64,000 nucleotides of DNA from Perlucidibaca piscinae DSM 21586 (GCF_000420045.1 NZ_ATUE01000007.1:62001-126000), one strand, 5' to 3'; shown: positions 15,002 to 23,925, counted from the stretch's first letter. Program-made: numbers and translations. Notes: generated by a model not told the origin, from the sequence alone.

Positions 15002-15898
15002 TCATGCCCTCTGCAGCAGCCAGTCCTCCCGGGCGCGGGCGCGCTCGTGCAGGTATTCGGCCACCGTGGTGATGCGTCGCAGGCGGCGCAGGTCTTCGCT
15101 GTAGGACATCCAGAACTGGCGTTGCAGCTGCACCTCGTCCGCGAGTACCACCTGCAGGCGCGGGTCATCGGCAGCCAGGAAGCAGGGCAGGATGCCCAGT
15201 GCGCGGCTCTGCAGCACGGCCTGGTGCTGGGCCAGCACGCTGGTGCTGCGCAGCGGGCTGCGTGCGCCAGGCGCGACTTCGTCGAGGTAGAGCAGCTGCG
15301 CGCTGAACGCCAGGTCCTGCACGTAGTTCACGAACCGGTGGCGGGCAAGATCGCCACGGCTGCGGATCGGTGCCTCACGCGCGAGGTAGTCCGGGGTCGC
15401 GTAGAGGGCCAGCCGGTAGTCGCAGAGCTTGCGAGTGACATAGGGGCCACGCGCCGGACGCTCCAGGGTGATGGCGATGTCGGCCTCGCGCCGCGACAGG
15501 CTGATGAAATGCGGCACCGGCAGCACGTCGATGCTGATGTCGGGGTGACTGTCCTGGAAGCGGGTCAGCTCGGGCACCACGAAATGGCTGCCGAAGGCTT
15601 CCGTGCAGCCTATCCGGACATGCCCGGCGAGCGCGCTGCCCGAGCCCGACACGCGTTCGCTGGCGGCCTGCAGTGCCTGTTCGACGGCCTCGGCATGCGG
15701 CACCAGCTGCTGGCCGTCGCGGGTCAGGGTGAAGCCGTGACTGCGCGAGCGCTCAAACAGCAGCGTGCCCAGTGCCTCTTCGAGCAGGCGGATGCGGCGC
15801 GCCACCGTGGTGTGGTTGAGGCCGAGCTGGCGGGCGGCCTGGCTGGCGCTGCCATGACGCAGCACCGCGAGAAAGACCCGCAAGTCGTCCCAGTTCAT
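15002..15898 (-). CDS. LysR-family transcriptional regulator
   Basis: A 298-residue regulator with an N-terminal winged helix-turn-helix (residues 1 to about 60: FLAVLRHGSASQAARQLGLN then TTVARRIRLLEE) and a C-terminal LysR substrate-binding domain. ATG 15898 (MNWDDLRVF) gives the usual N-terminus; an in-frame ATG at 15928 would add ten residues and overlap the control region. It faces away from mmsA across 116 bases that hold an inverted repeat over a -10 box, so it probably controls the valine genes and itself. It lies upstream of frmA on the same strand but 107 bases away. The effector is unknown. Confidence 0.9.
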   Translation of the reverse strand: MNWDDLRVFLAVLRHGSASQAARQLGLNHTTVARRIRLLEEALGTLLFERSRSHGFTLTRDGQQLVPHAEAVEQALQAASERVSGSGSALAGHVRIGCTEAFGSHFVVPELTRFQDSHPDISIDVLPVPHFISLSRREADIAITLERPARGPYVTRKLCDYRLALYATPDYLAREAPIRSRGDLARHRFVNYVQDLAFSAQLLYLDEVAPGARSPLRSTSVLAQHQAVLQSRALGILPCFLAADDPRLQVVLADEVQLQRQFWMSYSEDLRRLRRITTVAEYLHERARAREDWLLQRA

Positions 15899-15924
15899 GT
15901 TGCTGGTCAGTGATGTGCTTTTTT

Positions 15925-15977
15925 GCATATCAAACCGGATTTATTGTGTCTTCATTGTGCATATTATCCGGAATATG
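15925..15977. promoter_or_regulatory. Divergent LysR/mmsA control region
   Basis: CATATT (15960-15965), six bases, then AATATG (15972-15977) form an inverted repeat whose left half contains TATTAT (15962-15967), a good -10 for mmsA. A second GCATAT with a CCGGAT (15925-15939) lies 34 bases to the left and echoes GCATAT...CCGGA in the main site. No good -35 is present, as is common for LysR-activated promoters. Confidence 0.5.
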
Positions 15978-16014
15978 CTGGAAACACAGTCCTCACAACC
16001 CAGGCCAGAACGCC

Positions 16015-17520
16015 ATGACCACGTCCGCCATCCCCACCGTCAAGCTGCTCATCAACGGCGAGTTCGTCGAGTCCAGGACCACGCAATGGCGTGATGTCGT
16101 CAACCCGGCCACGCAGCAGGTGCTGGCACGCGTGCCGCTGGCCACGTCCGAGGAGCTGGACGCCGCTGTCGCCGCTGCCAAGGCCGCGTTCAGGACCTGG
16201 CGCAAGACACCGATTGGTGCGCGTGCCCGCATCTTTCTGAAGTATCAGCAGCTGATCCGCGAAAACATGGGCGAGATCGCCGCCATTCTCACCGCCGAGC
16301 AGGGCAAGACCCTGCCGGATGCCGAGGGCGACATCTTCCGCGGTCTCGAAGTGGTCGAGCACGCGGCCAACATCGGTTCGCTGCAGATGGGCGAGCTGGC
16401 CAACAATGTCGCCAATGGCGTGGACACCTACACGCTGCAGCAGCCGCTGGGCGTCTGCGCAGGCATCACGCCGTTCAACTTTCCGGCCATGATCCCGCTG
16501 TGGATGTTCCCGATGGCGATTGCCTGCGGCAACACCTTCGTGCTCAAGCCGTCCGAGCAGGACCCCATGAGCACCATGCGTCTGGTCGAGCTGGCCATCG
16601 AGGCCGGCATTCCGGCCGGCGTGCTCAATGTCGTGCATGGCGCGGAAGACATCGTGAACGGTCTCTGCGATCACCCGGACATCAAGGCGATCTCGTTCGT
16701 GGGCTCGACCCGCGTGGGCACGCATGTCTACAACCGGGCGTCGCTGAACGGCAAGCGCGCCCAGTGCATGATGGGTGCGAAGAATCATGTGGTGGTGCTG
16801 CCGGATGCCCCCAAGGAGCAGACGCTCAATGCACTGGTCGGTGCCGGCTTCGGCGCGGCTGGTCAGCGCTGCATGGCGTCATCGGTGGTGGTGCTGGTGG
16901 GCGAGGCGCGCGCGTGGGTGGACGAAATCGCCGAGCGTGCCAAGACACTGAAGGTTGGTGCCGGCCATGACAAGGGCGTGGAGATCGGTCCGGTCATCTC
17001 CTGCGCCGCGCTGGCGCGCATCGAGGGCCTGATCGCCACCGGCATCGAGGATGGCGCGCGTCTCGTGCTCGATGGTCGCAAGCCCGCCGTGCCGGGCTAC
17101 GAGAACGGCAACTTCGTCGGCCCCACGCTGTTCGCCGGCGTGAAGCCGGGCATGCGCATCTATGACCAGGAGATCTTCGGGCCGGTGCTGTGCGTGGTCG
17201 AGGTGGAGACGCTGGAGGATGCCATCGCGCTCATCAACGCCAACCCCAACGGCAACGGCACCGGCCTGTTCACCCGCTCCGGCGGCGCGGCCCGGCACTT
17301 CCAGGAGGAGATCGACGTCGGCCAGGTCGGCATCAACGTGCCCATTCCGGTGCCGGTGCCGCTGTTCTCGTTCACCGGCTCGCGCGGCTCCAAGCTCGGT
17401 GACCTCGGCCCCTACGGCAAGCAGGTCGTGCTGTTCTACACGCAGACCAAGACCGTCACCGCGCGCTGGTTCGACGAGGATGCCGTGAGCAGCGTCAACA
17501 CCACCATCAGCCTGCGCTGA
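16015..17520 (+). CDS. mmsA: Methylmalonate-semialdehyde dehydrogenase (CoA-acylating)
   Basis: MmsA converts (methyl)malonate semialdehyde to propionyl-CoA or acetyl-CoA with loss of CO2, late in valine breakdown. It is 501 residues with the aldehyde dehydrogenase fold. The nucleophile is Cys286 in AAGQRCMAS. The segment around ITPFNFPAMIPLWM is typical of the MmsA branch, and the general-base Glu of ordinary aldehyde dehydrogenases is absent (AQCMMGAKNH), as expected for the CoA-acylating group. ATG 16015 (MTTSAIPTVKL) fits the family N-terminus. It leads a unit with an acyl-CoA dehydrogenase and mmsB. Confidence 0.95.
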   Translation: MTTSAIPTVKLLINGEFVESRTTQWRDVVNPATQQVLARVPLATSEELDAAVAAAKAAFRTWRKTPIGARARIFLKYQQLIRENMGEIAAILTAEQGKTLPDAEGDIFRGLEVVEHAANIGSLQMGELANNVANGVDTYTLQQPLGVCAGITPFNFPAMIPLWMFPMAIACGNTFVLKPSEQDPMSTMRLVELAIEAGIPAGVLNVVHGAEDIVNGLCDHPDIKAISFVGSTRVGTHVYNRASLNGKRAQCMMGAKNHVVVLPDAPKEQTLNALVGAGFGAAGQRCMASSVVVLVGEARAWVDEIAERAKTLKVGAGHDKGVEIGPVISCAALARIEGLIATGIEDGARLVLDGRKPAVPGYENGNFVGPTLFAGVKPGMRIYDQEIFGPVLCVVEVETLEDAIALINANPNGNGTGLFTRSGGAARHFQEEIDVGQVGINVPIPVPVPLFSFTGSRGSKLGDLGPYGKQVVLFYTQTKTVTARWFDEDAVSSVNTTISLR

Positions 17521-17537
17521 GCGCCAGGAGCATCGAG

Positions 17538-18698
17538 GTGAATTTCGAACTCAATGATGACCAGCTGGCGTTCCAGCAGCTGGCTCGCGACTTTGCCGCC
17601 AACGAGCTGGCGCCACATGCCGCGCAGTGGGATCTGGAACAGACCTTTCCGTTGCAGGCCCTGCGCCAGGGCGGCCAGCTCGGCTTCTGCGGCCTGTACT
17701 CGCCGGAAGCGCAGGGCGGGCTCGGTCTGAGTCGTCTCGACGCCGCGCTGGTGTTCGAGGAGCTGGCGGCCGCCGACCCGTCCACGGCCGCCTTTTTCAC
17801 CATTCACAACATGGCTACCTGGATGCTTTGCACCTGGGGGCAGGATGCGCTGCAGGCCGCGTGGGGTCCGCGCCTGACCTCGGGTGAGCAGCTCGCCTCG
17901 TACTGCCTGACCGAGCCTGATGCCGGCTCCGATGCGGCCAACCTGAAGACCGTGGCACGCCGTGACGGCGACCACTACGTGCTCACGGGCAGCAAGATGT
18001 TCATTTCCGGTGCCGGCGACACCGACCTGCTGGTGGTGATGGCGCGAACCGGCGGACCGGGCGCCAAGGGCATCAGCGCGCTGGCGGTGCCTGCTGACAC
18101 GCCAGGCATTCGCTACGGCAAGAAGGAACACAAGATGGGCTGGAACAGTCAGCCGACACGCGCGATCTTCTTCGATGACGTGCGCGTGCCGGTGGCCAAC
18201 CGCCTGGGCGAGGAGGGCGAGGGCTTTCGCATCGCCATGAAGGGGCTGGATGGCGGACGCATCAACATCGCCACCTGCTCGGTGGGCGCTGCGCAAGGAG
18301 CGCTCAACGCGGCACAGCGTTACCTCGGCGAGCGTCGCCAGTTCGGTCAGGCGCTGGCCGAGTTCCAGGCGCTGCAGTTCCGCCTCGCCGACATGGCCAC
18401 CGACCTCGTGGCCGCCCGGCAGATGATCCGCCTCGCGGCCAGCAAGCTCGACGCGGGTCACGCCGAGGCAACCACCTACTGCGCCATGGCCAAGCGCTTC
18501 GCCACCGACGCCGGTTTCCGGGTCTGCAACGAGGCCCTGCAGCTGCATGGCGGCTACGGCTACCTCAAGGACTACCCGCTCGAGCGTCTGGTCCGTGATG
18601 CCCGCGTGCACCAGATCCTCGAGGGCACCAACGAGATCATGCGCGTGATCATCGCGCGCCGGATGCTGGCCGCCGACGCGACCGACACCATTCGCTGA
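17538..18698 (+). CDS. Acyl-CoA dehydrogenase, probably isobutyryl-CoA dehydrogenase
   Basis: A 386-residue FAD enzyme. By context it oxidises isobutyryl-CoA to methacrylyl-CoA in valine breakdown. The family signatures CLTEPDAGSD and the C-terminal QLHGGYGYLKDYPLERLVRDARV segment are present, with the likely catalytic base Glu362 in ILEGTNEIM. The start is GTG 17538, 17 bases after mmsA, with GGAGCATCGAG upstream. Substrate is assigned from its place between mmsA and mmsB; sequence alone supports only a short or branched-chain acyl-CoA dehydrogenase. An enoyl-CoA hydratase and hydroxyisobutyryl-CoA hydrolase, needed for the pathway, are not in this window. Confidence 0.88.
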   Translation: MNFELNDDQLAFQQLARDFAANELAPHAAQWDLEQTFPLQALRQGGQLGFCGLYSPEAQGGLGLSRLDAALVFEELAAADPSTAAFFTIHNMATWMLCTWGQDALQAAWGPRLTSGEQLASYCLTEPDAGSDAANLKTVARRDGDHYVLTGSKMFISGAGDTDLLVVMARTGGPGAKGISALAVPADTPGIRYGKKEHKMGWNSQPTRAIFFDDVRVPVANRLGEEGEGFRIAMKGLDGGRINIATCSVGAAQGALNAAQRYLGERRQFGQALAEFQALQFRLADMATDLVAARQMIRLAASKLDAGHAEATTYCAMAKRFATDAGFRVCNEALQLHGGYGYLKDYPLERLVRDARVHQILEGTNEIMRVIIARRMLAADATDTIR

Positions 18699-18767
18699 CG
18701 GCGAACCCGTCCGCCTACGACTTCACAACGGCCGCTCACCTTTGGGCGACAAGGCCAGGAGAGACAG

Positions 18768-19676
18768 ATGACCGAACACATCGCCTTCATCGGCCTTGGC
18801 AACATGGGCGGCCCGATGGCCGTCAATCTCGGCAAGGCCGGCTTCCCGGTGGTCGCCACCGACCTCTCGGCCAGTGCTCGTGACAGTGTGGCAACGCATG
18901 GCATTCGCGTGGTGGCCACTGCCGCCGAAGCGGTGACTGGTGCCGGCGTGGTGATCTCCATGCTGCCGGCCAGTCGTCATGTCGAGAGCCTGTACCTGGG
19001 CGATGGCAGTGCGGCGAATCCAGGTCTTCTGGCCAGCCTGCCGGCTGGCACCCGCGTCATCGACTGCAGCACCATCGCGCCGGCCAGCGCGCGCAAGGTC
19101 GCCGTCGCTGCGCAGGCGCGCGGTCTGTCGATGATCGACGCCCCGGTGTCCGGCGGCACGGCCGGCGCGGCTGCCGCTACCCTGACCTTCATGGTCGGCG
19201 GTGAACCGGCCTGTGTCGATGCCGCACGGCCGCTGCTGGCGGCCATGGGCCGCAACATCTTCCATGCCGGCGCCAGCGGTGCCGGCCAGGTCGCCAAGGT
19301 GTGCAACAACATGCTGCTCGCCATCCACATGATCGGTACAGCAGAAGCCCTCAATCTGGGCGTGGCCAACGGCATGGACCCGGCCGTGCTGTCGGAGATC
19401 ATGAAGCAGAGTTCCGGAGACAACTGGTCGCTGCAGAAGTACAACCCCATGCCGGGCGTGATGGATGGCGTGCCGGCGTCGCGTGGCTACAGCGGCGGCT
19501 TCGGCAGTGACCTCATGCTCAAGGACCTGGGCCTGGCCGAGGAAGCCGCACTCGCAGCGGGTGCGGCGATTCCGCTCGGGGGTCTGGCGCGCCAGCTCTA
19601 CGCCGTTCACAGCGCCAGCGGTCAGGGCGGGGCGGATTTCTCCAGTATCCTTCGCCTGCTGCAACGCGCCGGCTGA
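18768..19676 (+). CDS. mmsB: 3-hydroxyisobutyrate dehydrogenase
   Basis: MmsB oxidises 3-hydroxyisobutyrate to methylmalonate semialdehyde with NAD+, supplying the MmsA substrate. It is 302 residues: an N-terminal Rossmann fold (IGLGNMGGPM near residue 8-17), the substrate motif DAPVSGGTAGA, and catalytic Lys177 in GQVAKVCNNM. AGGAGAGA lies just before ATG 18768. The 69-base gap from the acyl-CoA dehydrogenase gene is the longest within this unit but shows no terminator. Confidence 0.95.
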   Translation: MTEHIAFIGLGNMGGPMAVNLGKAGFPVVATDLSASARDSVATHGIRVVATAAEAVTGAGVVISMLPASRHVESLYLGDGSAANPGLLASLPAGTRVIDCSTIAPASARKVAVAAQARGLSMIDAPVSGGTAGAAAATLTFMVGGEPACVDAARPLLAAMGRNIFHAGASGAGQVAKVCNNMLLAIHMIGTAEALNLGVANGMDPAVLSEIMKQSSGDNWSLQKYNPMPGVMDGVPASRGYSGGFGSDLMLKDLGLAEEAALAAGAAIPLGGLARQLYAVHSASGQGGADFSSILRLLQRAG

Positions 19677-19687
19677 ATCAAGCCGGC
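19668..19687 (+). other. Stem-loop over the mmsB stop codon
   Basis: GCCGGCT (19668-19674) and AGCCGGC (19681-19687) form a perfect seven-base stem with a six-base loop; the mmsB TGA (19674-19676) lies at its top. It is followed by A-residues, not T-residues, so it is not a standard terminator for the mms unit. Confidence 0.45.
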
Positions 19688-19827
19688 ATCGCGGAAAAAA
19701 CGCTCGAACGCGTGAACGCCACGGCTGGCGCGGGTTTCATGCGTTTCATGGCAAGTTTTGCACGAACTTGTCCACAGCTATTGGGGATAAACTCCCGATC
19801 ACAGACACGTAAACCGGGAGCGTCGTG

Positions 19828-20586
19828 ATGGACATGCCTTCACTCAAGGGTCGCGTTTCGGATGAGGAGTGGCAGCTGCGCTGCGACCTTGCTGCCTGCT
19901 ACCGTCTGGTCGCGGCGTATGGCTGGAGCGATCTGGTGTTCACGCACATCTCGGTGCGTCTGCCCGGACCGGAGCACCATTTCCTGATCAACCCCTACGG
20001 ACTCATGTTTGACGAGATCACCGCCTCGTCCCTGATCCGAATCGATGCCGACTGCAACGTCATCGGCGAGTCGCCGTTTCCGGTGAACCCGGCCGGTTTC
20101 GTCATTCACAGCGCCATCCATGAGGCACGCGAGGATGCGCAGTGCGTGCTGCATACGCACACCCGGGCCGGGGTTGCGGTCAGTGCCCAGCGCGATGGCG
20201 TGCTGCCGATCTCGCAGCAGTCGACCTTCGTGCTGGCCTCGCTGGCCTACCATGACTACGAAGGTGTGGCCTTCCGCCCGGACGAGAAGCCACGTCTGCA
20301 GGCCGATCTTGGCCAGGCCAACTTCCTCATGTTGCGCAACCACGGTCTGCTCACCTGCGGGCGCAGCATCGCGGATGCCTTCCTGCACATGTACGTGTTC
20401 GAGTCGGCGTGCCAGATCCAGCTTGCCGCCCAGGCTGGCGGCAGCGAGCTGATTGCGGTCGATCCGCGCATCGTTGCCGGCGTGGCCGAGGCCATGCGGG
20501 TGCAGACCGGCGGACTCGGCGGGGCATTCGTGTGGCCGGCGCTGCTGCGCAAGGCGGAACGGCTGGATCCGGGTTACGCGACCTGA
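19828..20586 (+). CDS. Class II aldolase/adducin-family protein
   Basis: A 252-residue protein of the class II aldolase/adducin family, whose bacterial members are zinc-dependent aldolases or epimerases on sugar phosphates or related hydroxy acids. Zinc-ligand histidines are visible as HTHT (His109, His111) and His172 in LRNHGLLT. GGGAG lies seven bases before ATG 19828; GTG 19825 is an alternative. It is 150 bases after mmsB and may have its own promoter. This branch (SDLVFTHISVRLPG, INPYGLMFDEITASSL) is common in proteobacteria but poorly defined; neighbours do not fix a substrate. Confidence 0.85.
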   Translation: MDMPSLKGRVSDEEWQLRCDLAACYRLVAAYGWSDLVFTHISVRLPGPEHHFLINPYGLMFDEITASSLIRIDADCNVIGESPFPVNPAGFVIHSAIHEAREDAQCVLHTHTRAGVAVSAQRDGVLPISQQSTFVLASLAYHDYEGVAFRPDEKPRLQADLGQANFLMLRNHGLLTCGRSIADAFLHMYVFESACQIQLAAQAGGSELIAVDPRIVAGVAEAMRVQTGGLGGAFVWPALLRKAERLDPGYAT

Positions 20587-20625
20587 CGTGTGCATCCGGA
20601 GTCGCTCGTCGAACCGCGGCAGCGG

Positions 20626-21396
20626 TCAGCGTGCGGACAGGTCTGCCACGGACTGCCACAGCAGCTGCAGCGCCATCAGTGTCAGCAGGAGATTGAGTCC
20701 GCGCTGAAAGCCGTCTTCGGCACGACCGCGCAGCCAGCGCTCACCCAGCCAGGTGCCGGCAAAGCCGCTGGCGATCATCGCGATCAGCAGTGGCCACCAG
20801 GGGCCGAACTGAAAACCGAAGAGTCCGAAGGCAAGGATCTTCAGTCCGTGCTGCAGGCTCATGCAGGCCGAGAAGGTGGCCATGTGACGCAAGCGATCGA
20901 GCTGGTGCGTCTTCATCAGTGCTGCCACCAACGGTCCGGTGGCGCCCACGAACATGCTCAGGAAGCTGATCAGGCTGCCGCCCAGCCACAGGCCGGTGGC
21001 GCGCATCGCCGGCCAGCGTCCCCAGACCGCGTAGAGAATGAACAGCCCCAGCGCGCCGTTGAGCAGCGCCTCCGGCAGTTGCCAGGCAATGGCGCCACCG
21101 CTGGCCGCACCGATCACCGCGCCGAGCACGAAGGGCAGCAGCAGGCGCCGTTCGACATGGCGCCACATCAGCGCGGTACGTCCGACATTCGAGCCGATCT
21201 GGACCACGCCGTGGGTGGCGATCAGTGCCGAGGCCGGCACCAGCAAGGCCATGATGCCGAGCAGCAGCACGCCGCCACCAATGCCCAGGCCGGCGGTCAG
21301 AGCCGCCGTCAGGGCGGCACTGGCCACCAGCACGACGGCCACTGGCAGCGACATCTCCGGCGGCAGCAGCGCCAGCCAGTCCGGGCCTGTCAGCAC
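20626..21396 (-). CDS. TauE/SafE-family membrane permease
   Basis: A 256-residue inner-membrane protein with about seven or eight hydrophobic segments and the paired glycine-rich repeats of the TauE/SafE family (GLGIGGGVLLLGIMALLVP in the first half, FVGATGPLVAAL in the second). Members export sulfite or sulfoacetate-type anions or move other small organic anions, but most are uncharacterised. The GTG start at 21396 follows directly on the TAA of the HIT gene, so the two are translated together. It converges on the aldolase gene. Confidence 0.85.
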   Translation of the reverse strand: MLTGPDWLALLPPEMSLPVAVVLVASAALTAALTAGLGIGGGVLLLGIMALLVPASALIATHGVVQIGSNVGRTALMWRHVERRLLLPFVLGAVIGAASGGAIAWQLPEALLNGALGLFILYAVWGRWPAMRATGLWLGGSLISFLSMFVGATGPLVAALMKTHQLDRLRHMATFSACMSLQHGLKILAFGLFGFQFGPWWPLLIAMIASGFAGTWLGERWLRGRAEDGFQRGLNLLLTLMALQLLWQSVADLSAR

Positions 21397-21831
21397 TTAC
21401 AACGCCCAGTTCAGTCCGATGCGGCCATCCACGGGCAGCGCCGACTTGAGGATGTGCAGGGTCTCCAGCAGCTCCTCATCGGTATACGGTTCAGCGGGCA
21501 GCTGGCCCCAGACCGGCTTGGGCCAGGCCGGGTCGCCCTCGAAGCGGGCGATGACGTGCCAGTGCAGCTGCGGCACCATGTTGCCGAGGTTGGCAACATT
21601 CATCTTGGTGGCCTGCAGCTGCAGCGCCAGACGTTCGCTGACCCAGGACGATTCGCGGATCAGCTGCAGCTGATCGGCATCCGACAGTTCATGGACTTCG
21701 CGGATGTCGGCGCGGCGCGGCACCAGGATCAGCCAGGGGTAGCTGGCGTCATTCATCAGCAGCAGCTGGCTGAGTGGGAAGTCGCCCAGGACCACCGTGT
21801 CGGCGGCCAGACGGGGATGCAGAGTGAACAT
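21397..21831 (-). CDS. HIT-domain protein (histidine triad nucleotide hydrolase-like)
   Basis: A 144-residue protein of the HIT superfamily, which binds and cleaves nucleotide-phosphate linkages such as AMP-lysine or Ap4A. The triad region is QLHWHVIARF with His90 and His92; the third position of a classic HxHxH triad is Ala-Arg here, as in several bacterial HIT proteins where only two histidines of the set are kept. The substrate is unknown. It shares a leftward unit with the TauE/SafE permease. A TACACT on the minus strand near 21873-21878 could be its -10. Confidence 0.82.
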   Translation of the reverse strand: MFTLHPRLAADTVVLGDFPLSQLLLMNDASYPWLILVPRRADIREVHELSDADQLQLIRESSWVSERLALQLQATKMNVANLGNMVPQLHWHVIARFEGDPAWPKPVWGQLPAEPYTDEELLETLHILKSALPVDGRIGLNWAL

Positions 21832-22001
21832 GGACCAGGACTCCAGATGCGATCCGCTGCAGTGTAAGTAGCCGTCGGCGGGACTGCCAGCCCGACCGGA
21901 CCAACGTCGAAGGGCGCGCGTGCCGACACTGTCCTCATGCAGGCGGGCGCGGCATTTGCTACTCTCCGGCTTCGTTGTTCCCTGGTAGCCACGGCCTGCC
22001 C

Positions 22002-23027
22002 ATGTCGCGCCCCCGCAACTCCATCAGCATCACCTACGTCAGACAGCTCCTCGCCGGCGCTGCCCGGCAGGGCATGTCCCTGGACGCGCTGTTCCGGCAG
22101 CATGGCCTGGATCCGGCCCGACTGCAGGAAGCTGACGGCCTGATGTCGGTGACCGAGCTGACCACCCTGCTGCAGGCGGTCATGGAGCAGACCCGCGACG
22201 AGTTTCTTGGCCTGGCGCCGGACACGTCCTCGCGTCCCGGCACCTTCTCGATGATGGCGCATGCGGTCATCAATTGTGCCAACCTGGGCAAGGCCATCCA
22301 GCGTTCCACGCAGTTCTACGGCCTGCTGCAGTCGTCGCTGGCGCTGCGTTTCGAGGTGGTCGACAACGAGGGACGCCTGTCGGTGACACTGACTGACCAG
22401 CTGCCCCACGAATCCACGATCATGGAAGCCATGATCTTCGTCTCGCTGCGCTTCTGGAGCTGGCTGGTCGGACGTCGCCTGGACCCGCTGGTGATCGAGC
22501 TGGTCTGTGATCCGCCGGCGCATGCCGCCGAGTTCGAGGGCCTGTTCCGCTGCCCGGTCAACTACGGCATGAGCGAGAACTGCATCCGCTTTCCCGGCTC
22601 CTGGCTGACCTTGCCTCTGGCCCAGACCCCGCTGTCGCTGTCGCACTTCCTCAAGGACTCGGTGGCTGTGATCGTCGGCGGCCGGGCCCGGCCCGAGCGC
22701 ATCACCGACCAGATCCGGCGTCTGCTCAGCCAGGGTTACGGCAACCAGTTCCCCGAGTTCGCCGAGGTCTGCGCCCGTCTCAACGTGACGCCGCAAACGC
22801 TGCGCCGCCGTCTCAAGGAGGAGGGCACCAGCTACCAGGTCATCAAGGACCGCATGCGCGAGGACGTGGCCCGCTTCTACCTCGCCAAGCCGGCCTTGTC
22901 GGTCGACGAGATCGCCCTCATGATGGGTTTCTCCGAGGCCAGCGCTTTCCACCGCGCCTTCAAGAAATGGACCGGGATGACCCCGGCCGCTTGCCGGCGC
23001 CAACTGCTAGGACAGGTTTCACCATGA
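22002..23027 (+). CDS. AraC-family transcriptional regulator
   Basis: A 341-residue regulator with an N-terminal domain of the AraC arabinose-binding-like type (PF12625-like; about 10-210), seen in OruR/ArgR-type and lipid-responsive regulators. The C-terminal two-helix AraC DNA-binding domain (about 240-335) contains LNVTPQTLRRRLKEEG and ALMMGFSEASAFHRAFKKWTG. ATG 22002 was taken over 21975 because it starts at MSRPRNSI just before the first helix. Its TGA overlaps the purU ATG (ATGA, 23024-23027). Confidence 0.9.
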   Translation: MSRPRNSISITYVRQLLAGAARQGMSLDALFRQHGLDPARLQEADGLMSVTELTTLLQAVMEQTRDEFLGLAPDTSSRPGTFSMMAHAVINCANLGKAIQRSTQFYGLLQSSLALRFEVVDNEGRLSVTLTDQLPHESTIMEAMIFVSLRFWSWLVGRRLDPLVIELVCDPPAHAAEFEGLFRCPVNYGMSENCIRFPGSWLTLPLAQTPLSLSHFLKDSVAVIVGGRARPERITDQIRRLLSQGYGNQFPEFAEVCARLNVTPQTLRRRLKEEGTSYQVIKDRMREDVARFYLAKPALSVDEIALMMGFSEASAFHRAFKKWTGMTPAACRRQLLGQVSP

Positions 23028-23881
23028 CGGACACCACGGCTCGCCTGCTCATCAACTGCCCGGACGCCCCCGGCATTGTGAGCGCGGTTTCCAGCTTTCT
23101 CTACAACCACGGTGCCAACATCACCGACCTCGACCAGCACGCGACGGCACCGGAGGGCGGCACCTACTTCATGCGCATGGAGTTCCAGACCGGGCACCTG
23201 CGGCTGAGTCGCGAGCATCTGGAGCAGGCCTTCCAGGAGGCCGTGGCGGCGCGCTACGGCATGAAGTGGCATATCAGCTATGCCGCCGAGCGCAAGAAGG
23301 TCGCCATCCTGGTGTCGAAATACGACCATGCCATGATGGAGCTGCTCTGGCGCTGGTCGCGCGGCTCGCTGCCCTGCGAGATCGTCGCGGTGATCAGCAA
23401 CCACGATGACCTGCGCGGCGACGTCGAGAACTTCGGCGTGCCGTTCCATCACGTGCCGGTCACGGCGGCCACCAAGGTCGATGCCGAGGCGCGCATCGAG
23501 GCGCTGCTGGCGGGTGTCGACCTGATCGTGCTGGCGCGCTACATGCAGATTCTCAGTGCCGAGTTCACCGCGCGCTGGCCCAACCGCATCATCAACATCC
23601 ACCACTCCTTCCTGCCCGCATTCGTTGGTGCCAACCCCTATCAGCAGGCCTACGACAAGGGCGTCAAGCTGATCGGCGCGACCGCGCACTACGTCACCGC
23701 CGACCTCGATCAGGGGCCGATCATCGAGCAGGATGTCGAACGTGTGTCGCATCGCGACGAGGTGCCGACCCTGCGTGAAATGGGTGAGACCGTTGAGCGC
23801 CATGTGCTTGCGCGTGCCGTGCGCTGGCATGTCGAGGACCGCATTCTGGTGCACGGCAACAAGACCATCGTCTTTGCCTGA
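23024..23881 (+). CDS. purU: Formyltetrahydrofolate deformylase
   Basis: PurU hydrolyses 10-formyltetrahydrofolate to formate and tetrahydrofolate, adjusting one-carbon pools. It is 285 residues: an N-terminal ACT regulatory domain (about 1-85) and a formyl-transferase domain with the Asn-His-Asp site visible as NIHHSFLPAF and ADLDQGPII. The start overlaps the AraC gene stop. Formate is also the product of frmA-fghA nearby, but no functional link is shown by sequence. Confidence 0.95.
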   Translation: MTDTTARLLINCPDAPGIVSAVSSFLYNHGANITDLDQHATAPEGGTYFMRMEFQTGHLRLSREHLEQAFQEAVAARYGMKWHISYAAERKKVAILVSKYDHAMMELLWRWSRGSLPCEIVAVISNHDDLRGDVENFGVPFHHVPVTAATKVDAEARIEALLAGVDLIVLARYMQILSAEFTARWPNRIINIHHSFLPAFVGANPYQQAYDKGVKLIGATAHYVTADLDQGPIIEQDVERVSHRDEVPTLREMGETVERHVLARAVRWHVEDRILVHGNKTIVFA

Positions 23882-23925
23882 GTGGTTTGGCTGCCCCCGG
23901 CAGACAACGACCACATCGAGGTGAC

